From JADKIH01 sp031367345 (GTDB taxonomy: Bacteria; Bacteroidota; Bacteroidia; AKYH767-A; 2013-40CM-41-45), in NCBI GenBank assembly GCA_031367345.1, contig JANLPR010000042.1, forward strand, positions 1-9,583: a stretch of DNA of 9,583 bases, written 5' to 3'. Below the pieces are notes generated by a model. The model was not told the origin of the DNA. It searched no databases and was given only the letters and a program-made list of their open reading frames with translations. Position numbers and translations under genes: made by a program. This document shows positions 7,716-9,583 of this stretch, piece by piece (the stretch's first letter is position 1; the number at the start of each line of letters is the position of its first letter).

Positions 7716-9203
7716 ATGAAAATTCGAAAGTTATTTATCGTTATTTATTTAGTTGTCAATTCTCTGTGTGCATTTTCACAGGGAATTGACAATCTATGGA
7801 TGATGGGGTATGAAAGTTCTGCAGGTTTTCCTTATGGCGGAATAAATATTGATTTTTATTCCGGAATTCCTTCCATTTATGGGGTAAACAGGATTCAAAA
7901 TTTTGGAGCAACAAACTCAAATATTACAGACAGCTTAGGAAATCTACTTTTTTCAACGAATGGAATTTGGATAGCAGATGCAAGTGGTGATACAATGCTG
8001 AATGGTGGTGGAATTAATCCAAGTGCTTATACTACTTCAAATATTTCTTATGGTTTAAATATTGAGCAAGGAAATCTTATAATTCCTTCCCCGGAAAATC
8101 CGGATCTATATTATTTGTTTCACATTACTGTAGACGAAAATACATCAACTGGACACTTTATAACTCATAAGTTATATTGTTCTACGATTGATATGACAAT
8201 GAATGGCGGACTTGGGGCGGTTGTAAATAAAAATACAATTCTAATGACCGGCGATATAACACCCGGAAAATTATGCGCAGTAAAACATGGTAATGGTAAG
8301 GATTGGTGGATGTTTTGTCATGCCTACAATTCGAATGGTTATTATAAATTTCTTGTAGATTCTTTGGGTGTCCACGGTCCATACTCAGTTGGTGCTGGTG
8401 TTTTGCGTTTGGATGCAACGGGGCAGAGTTCATTTTCAAAAGATGGGACAAAGTTTGCATATTATGATGTCAACACAGATTTGGATATTTTCGATTTTGA
8501 CAGATGCACGGGATCGTTCTCCAATTTCCAACACTTTGTAATTAATGATTCTGCGCAATCTGCCGGAGTCGCTTATTCTCCGAGTGGAAGATTCCTGTAT
8601 GTTTCTTCAACGAATTACCTTTATCAATACGATCTTCAATCATCGAACATAGACAGTTCCCGGATCACTGTTGGGGTATGGGATGGTTTTTATTCTCCAC
8701 AGCCACCCTTCGCAACTCATTTCTTTTTAGCTCAACTGGCGCCGGATAATAAAATTTATATAAATTGTTCAAATGGAACGCAAGCTATTCATGTTATAAA
8801 TTACCCTGACAGTTTAGGACTAGCTTGTAATTTCTGTCAACACTGTGTTCAATTACCTTTCTATAATGCATTTACTTTACCTACGCCTCCAAATTATCAT
8901 TTAGGCAGTTTAGCTGGGAGTGTTTGTGATACTTTGCTTTCAATAGCTGAAGAGGAGGATTTTAACTATTCAGTATTCCCAAACCCCGTTAATTCAGTTT
9001 TGCACCTGAAGTTTAGTAAGGAGCAGAATTTAACCTCGATAAAAATATCCAATGTTTTAGGTCAGGTTTATTATTCGAATTATAATTTAAATTTTTTTAA
9101 AGATGCTTTAAGTGTTAATACTGAATCGTTATCGCCTGGAATTTATATTTGTTCTATTGGCACATCTGGCCGTGAAATAACATTTAAATTTATTAAAGAA
9201 TAA
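7716..9203 (+). CDS. Secreted beta-propeller-like protein with T9SS type A sorting domain
   Basis: 495 residues. A signal peptide is clear (MKIRKLFIVIYLVVNSLCAF, likely cut at AFS|QG, residue 22). The N-terminal half has the motifs DNLWMMGYESSAG, GGINIDFYSG, SLGNLLFSTNGIWIAD, DTMLNGGGINPS and QGNLIIPSPENPDLYYLF, which I associate with a propeller-like protein family widespread in environmental Bacteroidota and lacking an assigned activity. Blade-like repeats follow: GQSSFSKDGTKFAYYD (from 236), GVAYSPSGRFLYVSS (from 284) and LAPDNKIYINCSN (near 345). A Cys-containing stretch (ACNFCQHC) precedes the link. Residues 416-495 (FNYSVFPNPVNSVLHLKF onward) are the T9SS type A sorting domain. The start codon lies 2 bases after the stop of the giant gene, so the two are almost certainly on one transcript. 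It is a full-length paralogue of the truncated gene at the left edge. Confidence 0.9.
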   Translation: MKIRKLFIVIYLVVNSLCAFSQGIDNLWMMGYESSAGFPYGGINIDFYSGIPSIYGVNRIQNFGATNSNITDSLGNLLFSTNGIWIADASGDTMLNGGGINPSAYTTSNISYGLNIEQGNLIIPSPENPDLYYLFHITVDENTSTGHFITHKLYCSTIDMTMNGGLGAVVNKNTILMTGDITPGKLCAVKHGNGKDWWMFCHAYNSNGYYKFLVDSLGVHGPYSVGAGVLRLDATGQSSFSKDGTKFAYYDVNTDLDIFDFDRCTGSFSNFQHFVINDSAQSAGVAYSPSGRFLYVSSTNYLYQYDLQSSNIDSSRITVGVWDGFYSPQPPFATHFFLAQLAPDNKIYINCSNGTQAIHVINYPDSLGLACNFCQHCVQLPFYNAFTLPTPPNYHLGSLAGSVCDTLLSIAEEEDFNYSVFPNPVNSVLHLKFSKEQNLTSIKISNVLGQVYYSNYNLNFFKDALSVNTESLSPGIYICSIGTSGREITFKFIKE

Positions 9204-9316
9204 TTTTGAGATTATATTAATTCCCTTCTTAATACCCAAATTCTCTTCAAATCCTCATAAAACAGGTTCGAACTCAGTCCCGTAAGGAGTACTGATGCAG
9301 ATTGTGAGTGTGTAGT

Positions 9317-9348
9317 GTGAGTGTGGTCGCAAACGTCTCCACACTCGC
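9317..9348. repeat. Compact 10-bp hairpin within the repeat cluster
   Basis: Bases 9317-9326 pair with 9339-9348 over 10 bp including one T-G wobble, with core AGTGTGG/CCACACT. The loop is TCGCAAACGTCT (9327-9338). It lies about 115 bases after the stop of the last gene. With no T-run it would be an unusual terminator, but it could protect a 3' end. Confidence 0.55.
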
Positions 9349-9418
9349 CTCAAACTGAATTTTCCACACTCGCACTCAAACTCAAACTGAATTACAGTGT
9401 GGTCGCAAACGTCTCCAC
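9320..9418 (+). repeat. Perfect 23-bp direct repeat, two copies 76 bp apart
   Basis: Bases 9320-9342 and 9396-9418 are identical: AGTGTGGTCGCAAACG followed by TCTCCAC. Each copy carries the TCGCAAACGTCT loop between complementary GTGG and CCAC arms. The right flanks stay similar for about ten more bases with substitutions; the first arm extension is A-T in copy one and a G-T wobble in copy two. This points to duplication of a repeat unit inside the cluster. Confidence 0.8.
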
Positions 9419-9450
9419 GCCCGCACTCAAACTCACACTGAAATTCAGCA

Positions 9451-9527
9451 GGAGTGTGTAGTGTGAGTGTGAAAAATCGAATCTTTAAGAAACTTTCGAT
9501 CTCCACACTCGCACTCACACTAACTCC
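9451..9527. repeat. Long imperfect palindrome
   Basis: Bases 9459-9472 pair with 9509-9522 over 14 bp with one wobble. After a 3-base bulge (9456-9458) a further five pairs form, GGAGT (9451-9455) with ACTCC (9523-9527). Inside the 36-base loop a second stem, ATCGAA (9476-9481) with TTCGAT (9495-9500), can form. The outer arms are GTGTGAGTG / CACTCACAC, the same words as the hairpin at 880-940, whereas the loop sequence is unrelated. So arms are conserved and loops differ between copies. Confidence 0.65.
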
Positions 9528-9583
9528 AATAAGTTTTTCAGATCATTTAACAAAAGGTTCGACCTTTGTCTGCTCCACTGTAC

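Larger units (their letters stand above)
9300..9527. repeat. Dense cluster of hexamer-phased hairpin repeats (copies B onward)
   Basis: Most of the 380 bases after the last gene (9204-9583) are made of the words seen at 880-940: GTGTGAGTGTG-type arms alternate with CACTCGCACTCAAACT-type stretches, so many alternative stems are possible. For example, CCACACT (9364-9370) can pair with AGTGTGG (9396-9402) around a loop carrying ACTCAA and ACTGAA units. Bases 9204-9299 hold only AT-rich sequence with a weak 5-bp stem (9216-9220/9229-9233), and I see no strong terminator there. Bases 9528-9583 hold no gene, only a 6-bp hairpin (9553-9558/9562-9567). The minus-strand ORF across the cluster (FECGRGDV, FEFECECG) is a product of the repeats. 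Confidence 0.75.

Noticed and set aside
9216..9233. Terminator directly after the last gene
   Set aside because: The stem is only ATTAA/TTAAT, five A/T pairs, with no T-run, too weak to call.
9261..9300. tRNA-like GGTTCGAA (9265-9272)
   Set aside because: The bases either side do not form a T-arm stem, and no acceptor, D or anticodon arm can be placed around it. The nearby TCAGT/ACTGA pair is short and imperfect.
9255..9518. Minus-strand 87-codon ORF containing FECEC-type runs
   Set aside because: It is again a translation of the repeat cluster, with stem-loops through most of its length and no recognisable domain.
9300..9527. CRISPR array look-alike
   Set aside because: Only one 23-bp pair is exact, the spacing is 76 bp and filled with related repeat words rather than unique spacers, and there are no cas genes.

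Overview
The window is AT-rich DNA from a member of the Bacteroidota, most likely an uncultured relative of the Chitinophagales or another gliding or environmental lineage. Three genes end in a type A C-terminal sorting domain of the type IX secretion system (T9SS), a system confined to this phylum and close relatives. The largest protein carries SprB-type repeats. A promoter of the Bacteroidota kind (TTTG, 18 bp, TAnnTTTG) sits in front of the main operon.

Layout. Bases 1-764 hold the 3' end of a secreted beta-propeller-like protein gene (+). Bases 765-986 hold an AT-rich stem-loop and a hexanucleotide-phased hairpin. Bases 987-1376 (-) hold a four-helix-bundle (23S rRNA intervening-sequence-type) gene whose reading frame is cut by an in-frame TAG. 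Bases 1392-1761 are mostly non-coding, with a possible 59-codon minus-strand ORF rich in Cys and His, a compact GC-rich hairpin and the promoter of the next gene. Bases 1762-7713 (+) encode a 1983-residue multidomain secreted protein: signal peptide, possible TIM-barrel domain, Ig/PKD-like modules, four SprB-like repeats, right-handed beta-helix, helical/coiled-coil segment and T9SS domain. Two bases later, 7716-9203 (+) encodes a full-length paralogue of the first gene. Bases 9204-9583 carry a dense block of the same hairpin family seen at 880-940, with a perfect 23-bp direct repeat.

The two complete plus-strand genes form a tight operon for exported, surface-attached or released proteins. 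The giant protein looks like a modular surface protein; the propeller-like protein is its small partner or simply a paralogue kept in the same locus. No defence, CRISPR, phage or transposase gene is visible. The most unusual features are the stop codon inside the four-helix-bundle gene, the hairpin repeat family bounding the locus, the domain combination of the giant protein, and the small ORF overlapping a GC-rich hairpin.
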